Below are positions 15,991-24,472 of a DNA stretch of 26,522 bases, one piece after another. Made by a program: the position numbers and the translations under genes. The stretch comes from an uncultured Lachnospiraceae bacterium (GTDB lineage Bacteria; Bacillota; Clostridia; Lachnospirales; Lachnospiraceae). Positions within the stretch are counted from its first letter, which is position 1; every line of letters starts with the position of its first letter. The stretch is from contig CALDLG010000089.1 in NCBI GenBank assembly GCA_937910785.1, positions 1 to 26,522 of the forward strand, written 5' to 3'. Under the pieces are notes generated by a model. The model was not told the origin of the DNA. It saw nothing but the letters and a program-made list of their open reading frames with translations, and searched no databases.

Positions 15991-16023
15991 AAAAGGCTGC
16001 AGCGACGTGACGCGTTGCAGCCT
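15991..16023 (-). terminator. Rho-independent terminator after the MBL-fold hydrolase
   Basis: A stem of AGGCTGCA paired with TGCAGCCT, extended by about three pairs (GCG side), is followed on the minus strand by TTTTATG. It begins about 48 bp after the hydrolase stop codon. No equally good terminator is seen between this point and the small protein gene upstream, so it may end the whole ion-transport operon as well. Confidence 0.72.
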
Positions 16024-16070
16024 GACAACCATGATCATAACCATACACTTTTTCCGGCCGGTCCCGGTTC

Positions 16071-16871
16071 TTATAATAAAACAGTCTCCAAATCCTCCGG
16101 CACATACAGCCTCCCATGAAAATAACGGCTTCCTTCTTCCGTATACAGCCGTCTGCGTTCCGGCAGCGTCCTGTCTTCGGTATGGTAAAGGATCAGATTC
16201 CGGACACCGAGCGATTCGGCAATTTCACAGGCATCCTTTACCGTCGAATGGTGCTTTTCATAGGGGGCAAAAATATCCGCCTGTGAATGCAGGCAGAACG
16301 CCTCATGCAGAAGCCAGTCGCTGTTCTCCACATAGGCCCTCACGCGGGGATTATACGGTTCATCTCCGCAGCAGGTAAGTTTCCTGCCATGATCCAGCTC
16401 CATGCAGAAGCCAAACTGTCTGTCCTTCGTGGAATGAATATCAAAAAAGGTGGTGCTGTGATCAAGAACCTTCCGTCTTTCGCCGTCTTCCACGACAATA
16501 AAATGAATATGCCGCTTCACAAAGTTCCACTGATTTTCCCAGAGCAGCTCCCGCAGCATCTCTTTCAGCAGCCTCACCACCTCCGCATGTCCATAAACAT
16601 TCACGTCTTTCCCCTGTTTCTTCTGCATCCCGCTCTGACAGATCTTCCGTACCACCCAGATGATTCCAAGCAGATGATCGATATGCTTATGGGTGATGAA
16701 AATCTCATCGATATCCATACAATCATATCCGGCGCTTTTCAACCGGCGCAGTATCATATTTCCACCGCCGCCGTCCACCAGAAAGTTCCGGCCGCCGCCG
16801 CTTATTATAAAACAGGTATTATAGCATTCTGTCACCATGGCGTTTCCTGTGCCAAGCATTGTAATCTTCAT
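16071..16871 (-). CDS. MBL-fold metallo-hydrolase (RNase Z/phosphodiesterase-like)
   Basis: This is a cytoplasmic metallo-beta-lactamase-fold protein of 266 aa. The metal-binding motif is THKHIDHLLG with H61, H63, D65 and H66. Other ligands are likely in CCGDEPYNP and in the C-terminal LYHTED. The opening KITMLGTGNAMVTECYNT and the late block HHSTVKDACEIAESLGVRN match the RNase Z-like branch, including phosphodiesterase and arylsulfatase relatives, but it is not clearly tRNase Z and the substrate is unknown. The ATG at 16871 has GGGAG seven bases upstream, preferred over an ATG at 16913. It lies 132 bp beyond the small protein gene, with no clear terminator between, so it may be the last gene of the ion-transport operon. 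Confidence 0.9.
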   Translation of the reverse strand: MKITMLGTGNAMVTECYNTCFIISGGGRNFLVDGGGGNMILRRLKSAGYDCMDIDEIFITHKHIDHLLGIIWVVRKICQSGMQKKQGKDVNVYGHAEVVRLLKEMLRELLWENQWNFVKRHIHFIVVEDGERRKVLDHSTTFFDIHSTKDRQFGFCMELDHGRKLTCCGDEPYNPRVRAYVENSDWLLHEAFCLHSQADIFAPYEKHHSTVKDACEIAESLGVRNLILYHTEDRTLPERRRLYTEEGSRYFHGRLYVPEDLETVLL

Positions 16872-17003
16872 TGCGCTGCTCCCGTCCTTTGTTATTTCGA
16901 ATCCTGTTCTCACTGTTCTTGCCGGTCATACCCCCATGGCGGCAGCTGCCCTCCTCCGTTCCAACCGGCATCAGACTGCCTCAGTCCGGACAGACTTCCT
17001 GCC

Positions 17004-17261
17004 TTAAACCCAGGTAGGCTTCTGATCCTTATGCGTAAATTTCTTCATCTGCTCCTGAAAAGCGGCAAGCCTTTCCTCATAATAAGCCCGCTGTTTTCCG
17101 CTTATCTTTCCCTCCGCCATGAGCTTATGCAGTTCTTCTTCCAGTTCCCGCAGCCCCTCCTGCGCGGCATCCTTATAATTGTTGGCCGCATTCATTTCGA
17201 TTTTCCGGATGACTGCATCCAGCTGTTTGTTCTTTCCGCCTTTTTGAAACAATCCGAACAT
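17004..17261 (-). CDS. Small conserved-looking hypothetical protein at end of ion-transport operon
   Basis: I do not recognise this 85-aa protein. It has no membrane segment, is highly charged and mostly helical, with a probable coiled coil from about residue 12 to 75 (KQLDAVIRKIEMNA, GLRELEEELHKLMAEG, YYEERLAAFQEQMKK). It opens with MFGLFQKGGKNK, a short hydrophobic and basic tip, and ends in PTWV. The ribosome site AAAGGAG, seven bases in front of the ATG, is strong, and the gene begins only 22 bp after the last channel subunit, so it is real and probably co-transcribed. It could be an accessory or assembly factor of the membrane complex; this is a guess from position only. Confidence 0.82.
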   Translation of the reverse strand: MFGLFQKGGKNKQLDAVIRKIEMNAANNYKDAAQEGLRELEEELHKLMAEGKISGKQRAYYEERLAAFQEQMKKFTHKDQKPTWV

Positions 17262-17283
17262 GAATTTTCTCCTTTGACCGGCT

Positions 17284-19350
17284 TTACAGCCACAAAATAT
17301 AAATCAGTGTCAGCGCCAGCCCGATTCCGAACATAAGAAGCCCGAACGACAGACTCCGCTGAATAATCATAATGCTTTCCCGGAAGTCCTCCACAGCCGC
17401 CGCAGTCAGATGCACGAACTCCCTGTTCGTCTGCTTTTTTCTCCCCCACAGGCGGTTGCGGACCGCCTGCAGCGCATTCATCGTCTTTCCGATGCGCTCC
17501 GTAATGGCATTTCCTTCCCGCCGTTCATAAGGCAGGGGCGAATCGCGGTACAGCGTTCTGCGCAGCACCACCACCGTAATATCCACAAAACTGTCGAAAA
17601 TTCTGCACACGATGCCGCAGATCACCGGACAAAATCCAAGCAGCAGCGGACGGTAAATCAAATGCTCCAGGTCGAGCGGCTTCGGCCATCTGTCCACATA
17701 ATCCCCGTTCCGCATAAGCAGCTTCCGGATAACGAACAGATAAACAAACACGCCGGCCGCGACCGAAACCGCAGCTCCCTTCAGGTTGGATAAGCTAAAA
17801 TAGGCCACTTCCTCCACAGCTGTTTCCGCCGCCGGCGGATTCATAAAATAGCCGCCCAGCCGCGCAGCCCGGTCCATCAACGTATGCGGAAACAGTCCCC
17901 ACAGGAAAAGAACAAGCGCGCTCCCTGCCAGTGCAAAACCGCTCCCCGCATTCATATATGCGGTCTTTTTTTCATACTGAGCCTGTTTTCCGGCATCCTT
18001 ATTCTTTTCCACAAAAACAGCGATATAAAGCTTCGCCATATAAGCCGCTGTCAGGCCGCCGCTTAGCAGGAAGATGATCTCCACGGCCTTCATCAGACTG
18101 CCGCCGCCATATTCCAGAATGCTCTCATGCAGAAGCGTTTTAGAGATATATCCGCCAAAAAGCGGGATACCGGCAATCGCCAGCGCACCCGTCAGAAAGA
18201 TAAGCTTCAGCAACGGTTTTTTTCTGCCAAATCCACGAATTTCGTTCAGATCAAGGGCATGGGCATTCATAAAAATAACACCCGCTGTCATAAACAGAAC
18301 CAGCTTGATCAGGGAATGAGTTACCATATGCAGTAACGTGCCGTGCACCGCAGTCAGATTTTCTTCCATAAGAAGTCCCTGCATCCCAACGCCGATCAGG
18401 ATAAACCCGATCTGCGACATGGATGAGCACGCAAGAGTCCGCTTCAGATCGATGGAAAAAACAGCCAGCAGCGCGCCGCCAAACATCGTCAGCACACCGA
18501 TTCCCAGAATCAGGCTCCCCCACCTGCCATCAAACAGGAACAGATGACAGCTGACAGCCAGTATCCCGAAGATGCCGGTCTTGGTCAGAATACCGGACAG
18601 CAGGGCGGAAGCCGGTGCAGGCGCAACAGGATGCGCCTTCGGCAGCCAGATATGAAGCGGAAAAGCGCCGGCTTTTGCACCGAAGCCAAAAAGAAGACAT
18701 GCACCGGCTCCATATAGGACCGCAGGATTTCCGGGATAAACCTGCGCCGCATAAAAAAGCTCCGTAATGTTCAGGGTCCCCAGCTCATAATACAGCAGGA
18801 AAATACCCATCAGCATCACCAGACCGCCGATGACTGCGACCGCAAGATAAGTTGCCGCCGCCTTCAGCGCATTCTCCGTTTCCTCCTGCGCCACCCAGAC
18901 ATAGGAGGTCAGGGACATGATCTCGAAGAACAGGAACATCGTAAACAGATCCGCTGAAAGAAAAACGCCCATCGTCGCTCCCAGCGTAGCGAGCAGAAAC
19001 AGATAATAGCGGCTGCGATTCTCATGGCGGCGCATATATTCCCCGGACAGAATTGTCGCCATCATCCACATAAACGCCGCAATCAGCCCGTAAAGCAGAC
19101 GAAATCCCTCCATTGTGAAATGAAGCCCCATGCCGCAGATCCCCGGAAGATAACACCTGTAATACGAAGTTGCACCGCTCTGTTCCATATTTTTCAAAAA
19201 TATAACAAATGTTATTAAAAATTCGCTCACAGCGATGAAAACCGCCGGATAACTTATGGCCCGTTCCTTTTTCTGCCCGACAATTCCGGACAATACCGCT
19301 CCCACAAAAGGATAAAATACCAATATGGCAAGTATTCTGCTATCGCCCAT
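17284..19350 (-). CDS. NuoL/HyfB-like proton-channel subunit with C-terminal extension
   Basis: This is a 688-aa integral membrane protein of the proton-conducting family shared by complex I (NuoL/M/N), Mrp and membrane hydrogenases. The key charged residues are present: E143 in FFEIMSL (TM5), K226 in GFGAKAG (TM7), K257 in GILTKTG (TM8) and K404 in GYISKTLL (TM12). The core ends near residue 510. A long C-terminal part of about 180 residues follows, with a membrane segment near 530, a stretch around EHLIYRPLLLGFCPVICGIV, a basic linker and a final membrane helix. It may play the part of the lateral helix of NuoL. It is the fourth channel subunit of the operon, 68 bp after the previous gene. 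Confidence 0.93.
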   Translation of the reverse strand: MGDSRILAILVFYPFVGAVLSGIVGQKKERAISYPAVFIAVSEFLITFVIFLKNMEQSGATSYYRCYLPGICGMGLHFTMEGFRLLYGLIAAFMWMMATILSGEYMRRHENRSRYYLFLLATLGATMGVFLSADLFTMFLFFEIMSLTSYVWVAQEETENALKAAATYLAVAVIGGLVMLMGIFLLYYELGTLNITELFYAAQVYPGNPAVLYGAGACLLFGFGAKAGAFPLHIWLPKAHPVAPAPASALLSGILTKTGIFGILAVSCHLFLFDGRWGSLILGIGVLTMFGGALLAVFSIDLKRTLACSSMSQIGFILIGVGMQGLLMEENLTAVHGTLLHMVTHSLIKLVLFMTAGVIFMNAHALDLNEIRGFGRKKPLLKLIFLTGALAIAGIPLFGGYISKTLLHESILEYGGGSLMKAVEIIFLLSGGLTAAYMAKLYIAVFVEKNKDAGKQAQYEKKTAYMNAGSGFALAGSALVLFLWGLFPHTLMDRAARLGGYFMNPPAAETAVEEVAYFSLSNLKGAAVSVAAGVFVYLFVIRKLLMRNGDYVDRWPKPLDLEHLIYRPLLLGFCPVICGIVCRIFDSFVDITVVVLRRTLYRDSPLPYERREGNAITERIGKTMNALQAVRNRLWGRKKQTNREFVHLTAAAVEDFRESIMIIQRSLSFGLLMFGIGLALTLIYILWL

Positions 19351-19418
19351 TTTATAACAAATCCTTTCCCACCTGAATTTTTTCTGCGGCCCAACCGCAT
19401 TGGCCGCACATCCGTTTC

Positions 19419-20912
19419 TCAGACGCCTGACGCTGCCTGAAACACTGCGGCCACGACTCCGTCAACCGCCTCTGTCAGTAACTGCGGATGCAGGCCGATT
19501 ACAAACATCATGACCGCGAAAACGCATAGTGGAAGCATCATCCTCCAATTCGGATCTCTGACATCCGCTATGCTTTCATAATCAAAATCTTTTCCCGGAA
19601 AAAAAGCCCGAACCACGATCGTCAGCATATAAATCGCCGTCAGCAGCGCGGAAACCAGAATCGCGCCGAGTCCTGCATAGGCGAGCGGATTCCCGGCTGC
19701 CGCCGCGCCTTTGGCCAGATTCCATTTACTGACAAAGCCGCACAGTCCCGGAACGCCCATCAGCGCCATAGAAGCGACGGTGAAAATCACGAAAGTTTTC
19801 GGCATTTTCCTTCCCAGACCATCCAGCTGATGGATATAGGTCCTTCCTGTTTTGTAAATCACGGCGCCGGCACAGAAAAAGGAACAGATCTTCATGAGCG
19901 CATGGCAGAGCATATGGCTGAATGCTCCTGCCAGTCCAAGCGGCGTCATCAGCGCGATGCCGAACAGGATATATGACAGATTGCTGACCGTTGACCATGC
20001 CAGCCGGCGTTTCAGATGTGTTTCCTTTAAGGCCCGGCTGCATCCGAATACGATTGTGAAGATCGTCAGCGCCAGGATAAGATTCTGCGCCCAGGTTCCC
20101 CGCAGGAATTCCGCTCCGAAACTGAAATAAGTGATCCGCATAGTCGCAAAGGCTCCCGCTTTTACGACCGCTACCGCGTGCAGCAGGGCAGTTACCGGCG
20201 TCGGCGCCACGCCCGCCTTCGGCAGCCACGCACAGAACGGACACATGGCGGCCTTTACGCTGAAACCGCAGAAGCAAAGCACATAAACGAACAACAGCAG
20301 ATTGGCTTTTTCTCCGAGTGCTGCCGCATCCAGCACACCGCCCGGCATAAAATTGGATGTGCTGCCATAAATCAGGATAAAAATCATTCCGATGAAGGCA
20401 AATGCCGCACCGCCCAACGAATAATATAAATAAGTCCGGCTGGCAAGCACCGCTTCTCTCGTCAGCGTATGCAGGACGAGAGGCAGCGTCACCATCGTCA
20501 GCATTTCATAGAAAAAGTACATCGTGACGATATCCTCCGCCATCGCAATGCCAAGCGTAACGCCATAAGTCAGCGTATAGAACATGAAGAACACCCGCTC
20601 ATGTCCCTCATGCTTCATATATTCGAAGGAATACAGTGTCGCAAAGGGCCAGAGAAAAGCCACGATCGCCGCGAAGACGCTGCCCGCCGCATCCAGCTTC
20701 AGACTGATGCTCAGCTGTCCGGTAAACCGAAACAGCACGAATGCCTCCGACGGCGGATTCAGAATCAGCAGGAAGACCGTCACCGAGGCAGCGATCACAA
20801 GCAGTTCTATATAACAGGCCATCACGCTTCTCTTCCGGAAGGGCAGAATCGGAATGAGAATGCCGCCGAGCATCGGCAGCAGGACGGCAATTACCATCAT
20901 ATATGCGTTCAT
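19419..20912 (-). CDS. Proton-channel subunit, NuoM/NuoN-MrpD type (third of four)
   Basis: This 497-aa membrane protein of the proton-conducting family has about 14 hydrophobic segments. The ion-path residues are E136 in YFFYEML (TM5), K220 in GFSVKAA (TM7), H245 and K251 in LLHAVAVVKAG (TM8) and K396 in GFVSKWNL (TM12). It is closest to the gene upstream of it: both share YMKHEG, ITLYFFYE or VTMYFFYE, LRGTWAQ or IRGTWVQ, and STVS-LSYILFG or STVS-VSYILFG. This suggests an old tandem duplication. A strong AGGAG lies 13 bases before the start, somewhat far. The gap to the upstream gene is 35 bp. It should be a core channel of the complex, moving H+ or Na+ across the cytoplasmic membrane. Confidence 0.93.
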   Translation of the reverse strand: MNAYMMVIAVLLPMLGGILIPILPFRKRSVMACYIELLVIAASVTVFLLILNPPSEAFVLFRFTGQLSISLKLDAAGSVFAAIVAFLWPFATLYSFEYMKHEGHERVFFMFYTLTYGVTLGIAMAEDIVTMYFFYEMLTMVTLPLVLHTLTREAVLASRTYLYYSLGGAAFAFIGMIFILIYGSTSNFMPGGVLDAAALGEKANLLLFVYVLCFCGFSVKAAMCPFCAWLPKAGVAPTPVTALLHAVAVVKAGAFATMRITYFSFGAEFLRGTWAQNLILALTIFTIVFGCSRALKETHLKRRLAWSTVSNLSYILFGIALMTPLGLAGAFSHMLCHALMKICSFFCAGAVIYKTGRTYIHQLDGLGRKMPKTFVIFTVASMALMGVPGLCGFVSKWNLAKGAAAAGNPLAYAGLGAILVSALLTAIYMLTIVVRAFFPGKDFDYESIADVRDPNWRMMLPLCVFAVMMFVIGLHPQLLTEAVDGVVAAVFQAASGV

Positions 20913-20947
20913 GTTAACTCATCATACTCCTTTTTTCTATCATTCTT

Positions 20948-22567
20948 CTACAGCACTGCCGCCGCGATATCCGCGGCATACCGGATCAGAGGCCCCGGCC
21001 AGAGACCGATGAGGATCGTCAGAATTGTCAGTACAAGCAGCGCCGCCGACATGATGTCCGGTTTTTCAGCCGCGGGCCCGGCCACCTTTCCACCCGGTAC
21101 GATATCGGCCGGCTGTTCCCGGTCTTCCCTCTCCACTTCGCCGTTTCCGCTCCTGCCGGGCAGAAATCCTTTCATCGTAACCGGCAGCAGATATCCTGCG
21201 GTCAACAGCGCGCTGAGCAGCAAAACGACCGGTCCCAGAATACGGAAAACGCCCGTTTCGGACTCCAAAGCCCCCTGCGCCAGATACCATTTACTGGTAA
21301 ATCCGCTAAAGGGCGGAATGCCGATCAGCGCAAGAGAGGCGAAGGTATAGCACCACAGCGTCACGCCCATGCGCCTGCCAATCCCCGCATATTCCTCCAC
21401 GCGCGTGTGACCCGTCCGGAAAATAAAGATTCCGGCGGTCAGAAATAACGCACATTTAATACCGGCATGAAACACCACATGAAGCAGCGCCCCCGTCATG
21501 CCATCAGGCGTCAGCAGTGACAGGCCGAACAGGATATAAGAGACCTGCGAAACAGTGGAATAAGCGAGCCGCTTCTTAAAGACCTTTTCCCGGTAAGCTA
21601 ACATCGATCCCATGAAGACCGTCAACAGACTAAGCGTCATCCAGGCCGTCTGCACCCAGGTTCCCCTGATAAAATCAGGGCCGACAATATAATATACGGT
21701 ACGGATCAGCGCCAGTACGCCGCCTTTGACGATAATTGCGGAAAGTACGGCGGATGCGGGCGCAGGAGCCGCCGGATGCGCCGCCGTCAGCCAGGAATGT
21801 AACGGAAACATGCCCGCCTTCGCGCCGAAACCGACTAACATCAGAAAAACCGCGATCTGCACGATACCGCCCTTCCCTGCGGCCAACATCTGATTCAACG
21901 TGCCTCCCGCCGTAAAGGCGAAGGTATCACAGCATTGATACAGAATATAAATGCCAAACAGCGCGCAATATGCACCGCACATAGAATAAAACAAATATTT
22001 TAACGCCGCCATAATCGCTTCTTTCGAACCGTTATGCATCACGAGCGGCATCGCGCTCAGCGTCATCAGTTCATAGAAAAAGTACAGCGTAATCAGATTT
22101 CCTGAAAAATCCAGCGCAAGAAGCACAGCGTATACGAGCAGAAAGAAACCGAAAAAACGCTTCTCTTCTCCCTCATGCTTCATATAAAAAAACGCGTAAA
22201 ATCCGGCCGTAAGCCAAATAACGCTCGTTATTACAGCGAACAGCCTGCCCGTCGCATCCACATGAAAGAAAATAGGAATATGATCTGTCAGGTAAAAAAG
22301 AAGCAGGCTGCGCTCCCCCGGCCAGACGGCCGCAAACGCTGACAAGACCGACAGAACAAGCATTATTCCTGTGAAAAAATGCAGCTTCCCCGATCCGGCA
22401 TACCCGCTTTCCATGCCGGTGGTCTTCTTCTCCTCCGCTTTCACATCCACCTGCCGCTCCCGCACCCGGACATGTTCCCGGAAAGAAGCGCAGATCAGTC
22501 CGATTCCGGCTCCGCCGGACAACAGAATCGGTAACAGCAGGCAAAACCCCTCATCCAACCACTTCAT
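20948..22567 (-). CDS. Proton-channel subunit, NuoM/HyfB type (second of four)
   Basis: This is a 539-aa membrane protein of the proton-conducting family. The conserved residues are E166 in YFFYELM (TM5), K250 in GFGAKAG (TM7), K281 in IIVKGG (TM8) and K426 in GFTSKWYL (TM12). Two polar loops are longer than normal: residues 30-60, between the first two membrane helices, and about 457-495 (Glu, Arg, Gly and Pro rich), just before the last helices. These make it longer than its neighbour and paralogue at 19419-20912. It begins 18 bp after the first channel gene, so it is part of the same transcript. Confidence 0.93.
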   Translation of the reverse strand: MKWLDEGFCLLLPILLSGGAGIGLICASFREHVRVRERQVDVKAEEKKTTGMESGYAGSGKLHFFTGIMLVLSVLSAFAAVWPGERSLLLFYLTDHIPIFFHVDATGRLFAVITSVIWLTAGFYAFFYMKHEGEEKRFFGFFLLVYAVLLALDFSGNLITLYFFYELMTLSAMPLVMHNGSKEAIMAALKYLFYSMCGAYCALFGIYILYQCCDTFAFTAGGTLNQMLAAGKGGIVQIAVFLMLVGFGAKAGMFPLHSWLTAAHPAAPAPASAVLSAIIVKGGVLALIRTVYYIVGPDFIRGTWVQTAWMTLSLLTVFMGSMLAYREKVFKKRLAYSTVSQVSYILFGLSLLTPDGMTGALLHVVFHAGIKCALFLTAGIFIFRTGHTRVEEYAGIGRRMGVTLWCYTFASLALIGIPPFSGFTSKWYLAQGALESETGVFRILGPVVLLLSALLTAGYLLPVTMKGFLPGRSGNGEVEREDREQPADIVPGGKVAGPAAEKPDIMSAALLVLTILTILIGLWPGPLIRYAADIAAAVL

Positions 22568-22585
22568 CCTCTATCTCTCCCTTCT

Positions 22586-24094
22586 CTACGCGAACATCGC
22601 AAGTCCGCGCTCGATCAGCCCGATCACCGGCTCGGAAAACAGGCCCAGAAATACGTTCAATGCGATAAAACATACGAGGGCGGCGCTTTTGGCGGGCTGC
22701 TCCCAGAAGCTGATCTCTTCAAACCCTTTATCAATAACAACTGTTTTCTTTTCCGGCGTATAGATACGGATAACCGTCTTCATGAAATATACCGCATTCA
22801 GAATCACGCTGATGGCAAGCGCGATCATCGTAATCATGATCTTATGCCGGTTCTCCATCGCCGCCTGTGCAAACAGCAGCTTGGAAATAAATCCGGAAAA
22901 CATCGGAAAGCCGACCATCGACAGCGAACCAACCGTAAAGGCGACTCCAGCCAGCTTATTTCGGTATCCGGCCCCGGTCAGGTCAAAGAAATTCTTGCTT
23001 TTGGATGAGGCATCCGTAATGCCGGAAGCCGCCACAAACAGCAGGGATTTGGTAGCCGCATGGGATACGATATGATAAATGCTCGCGATGATGCCGGACG
23101 TCGTTCCGAGTCCGAAGCCCATATAAATATACCCGATCTGCGCCACCGAGGAATAAGCGATCATCCGGTTAATGTCATTTTCCTTAATGGCATTGAGCGA
23201 ACCCATGATCATGCCGGCCACACCGAAAACAAACAACACGTTGATGACCTTGCTCTCCCGGATAATATCGAACCCGATCACCCGGTAAAAGATTTTGGCC
23301 AGCAGAAAAATATATCCCTTGGAGACCAGTGAGGACAAAATCGCCGCCGAAGACAGCGTGGAATATCCATAGGCATCCGGCAGCCAGGTATGGAACGGAT
23401 AGAGCGCGCTCTTGATGGCGATTCCCACCGACATCAGGCAGATCGCAACGAGCAGCGGAATATGATATTCCCCCGTAGCCTGTAAAAGAGCCGCCTGCTC
23501 CCTGATATTGCTCATCAGAAGATGCCCCGTCAGACTGTACAGAAAGCAGATGCCAAGTAACAGCAGACCGGAGCCTAACAGGCTCATGATCATATAGCGA
23601 ACGGCCGCTTCGAAGGTTCTTCCCGTCTGCCTGATCATAATCAGCCCACAGGCCGAAATGGTGTTGATCTCCACGAAAACATAGGCCGTAAACAAGTCAT
23701 TCGTATAAATCAACGCCAGCAGGGAACAAAGCAGCAGGTTTACCATAATATAGTACAGGTTCTGCTTCGACTCTTCGATCTCCAGTTCCCGCTCCAGAGC
23801 ACCGCCGATAACGCATAGAAACATGATAATGCAGAAAAACAGCGCCATAGCCGCTTCCAGAATACCGACCCTGATTTCGTTTCCCCAGGGCGCCGGGAAA
23901 TGCCCCATCCGATAGACATATTCCTGTCCGGTTCCAAGCACGAAGATCAGAACCGCCCCCGACATCATGCCGATCACCGTAATCACAAACAGATTCAGCC
24001 GCTTCGCCCATTTTCCGCTCAGGGCGGAAGATACCGGCCCAGCAAAGAGAGAAAGCAGAATGGAAATAAAGGGAAAATTCTGCACAAAGGCCAT
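22586..24094 (-). CDS. MrpD/NuoN-like antiporter subunit (first of four)
   Basis: This 502-aa membrane protein of the MrpD/MbhH type occupies the place of MrpD directly after MrpC. It has E142 in YVFVEINTI (TM5), K228 in GIAIKSA (TM7), K259 in SLVSKGY (TM8) and K405 in GFISKLLF (TM12), plus the loop FHTWLPDAYGYSTLSSAA. AGGAGGG lies six bases in front of the ATG at 24094. A GTG three bases earlier is in frame but too close to that site. The start overlaps the stop of the previous gene by one base (TGATG). In Mrp antiporters MrpD with MrpA forms the Na+/H+ path; here it has three further channel partners. Confidence 0.94.
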   Translation of the reverse strand: MAFVQNFPFISILLSLFAGPVSSALSGKWAKRLNLFVITVIGMMSGAVLIFVLGTGQEYVYRMGHFPAPWGNEIRVGILEAAMALFFCIIMFLCVIGGALERELEIEESKQNLYYIMVNLLLCSLLALIYTNDLFTAYVFVEINTISACGLIMIRQTGRTFEAAVRYMIMSLLGSGLLLLGICFLYSLTGHLLMSNIREQAALLQATGEYHIPLLVAICLMSVGIAIKSALYPFHTWLPDAYGYSTLSSAAILSSLVSKGYIFLLAKIFYRVIGFDIIRESKVINVLFVFGVAGMIMGSLNAIKENDINRMIAYSSVAQIGYIYMGFGLGTTSGIIASIYHIVSHAATKSLLFVAASGITDASSKSKNFFDLTGAGYRNKLAGVAFTVGSLSMVGFPMFSGFISKLLFAQAAMENRHKIMITMIALAISVILNAVYFMKTVIRIYTPEKKTVVIDKGFEEISFWEQPAKSAALVCFIALNVFLGLFSEPVIGLIERGLAMFA

Positions 24095-24471
24095 CACAAT
24101 CCCTCCTTTTTCAACCGCGTGGAAATCTCATCCAGATCTAACGTATGGTACCTGTTATATAAACGAATCGTAAGCGCCAGCATCAGGGCCGTAACTGAGA
24201 CGGATACCACGATGCCGGTCAGCACGAGACCGCTCGGAATCGGATTGATATAAGCCGCCGCGCTGCGGACGCCGTCCGTAACAATCGGAGCCTTATGACC
24301 CGCAATATAGCCTTTCAAAGCAAGGAACAGATACACCGAAGTATCCATAATATTCATGCCGACAATCTTTTTAATCAGATTTTTCTGCATCAGAAGATTG
24401 GAAAACCCGATGCCGAACAGAATCATCGACACGGCTTCCTCATAGTTGGTCAGAAAATTGGCAAAATTCAT
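24094..24471 (-). CDS. mnhC: MrpC/NuoK-like subunit of cation/proton antiporter
   Basis: This small protein of 125 aa has three hydrophobic helices, as in MrpC, MbhG and NuoK. Typical features are the first helix with GIGFSNLLMQKNLIKKIVGMN, the loop with PIPSGLVLTGIVVSVSVTAL, and a charged tail (TLDLDEISTRLKKEG). The start at 24471 has GGGGG eight bases in front; the frame extends to 24501 only inside the previous gene. It begins one base after the preceding stop and shares one base with the next start, so translation is probably coupled. It should sit next to the first channel subunit in the membrane. Confidence 0.93.
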   Translation of the reverse strand: MNFANFLTNYEEAVSMILFGIGFSNLLMQKNLIKKIVGMNIMDTSVYLFLALKGYIAGHKAPIVTDGVRSAAAYINPIPSGLVLTGIVVSVSVTALMLALTIRLYNRYHTLDLDEISTRLKKEGL

Positions 24472-24472
24472 C

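Noticed and set aside
15840..16028. 62-aa minus-strand open frame between the MBL hydrolase and the short collagen gene
   Set aside because: It runs through the hydrolase terminator and the collagen promoter and has no ribosome site; non-coding signals explain the sequence.
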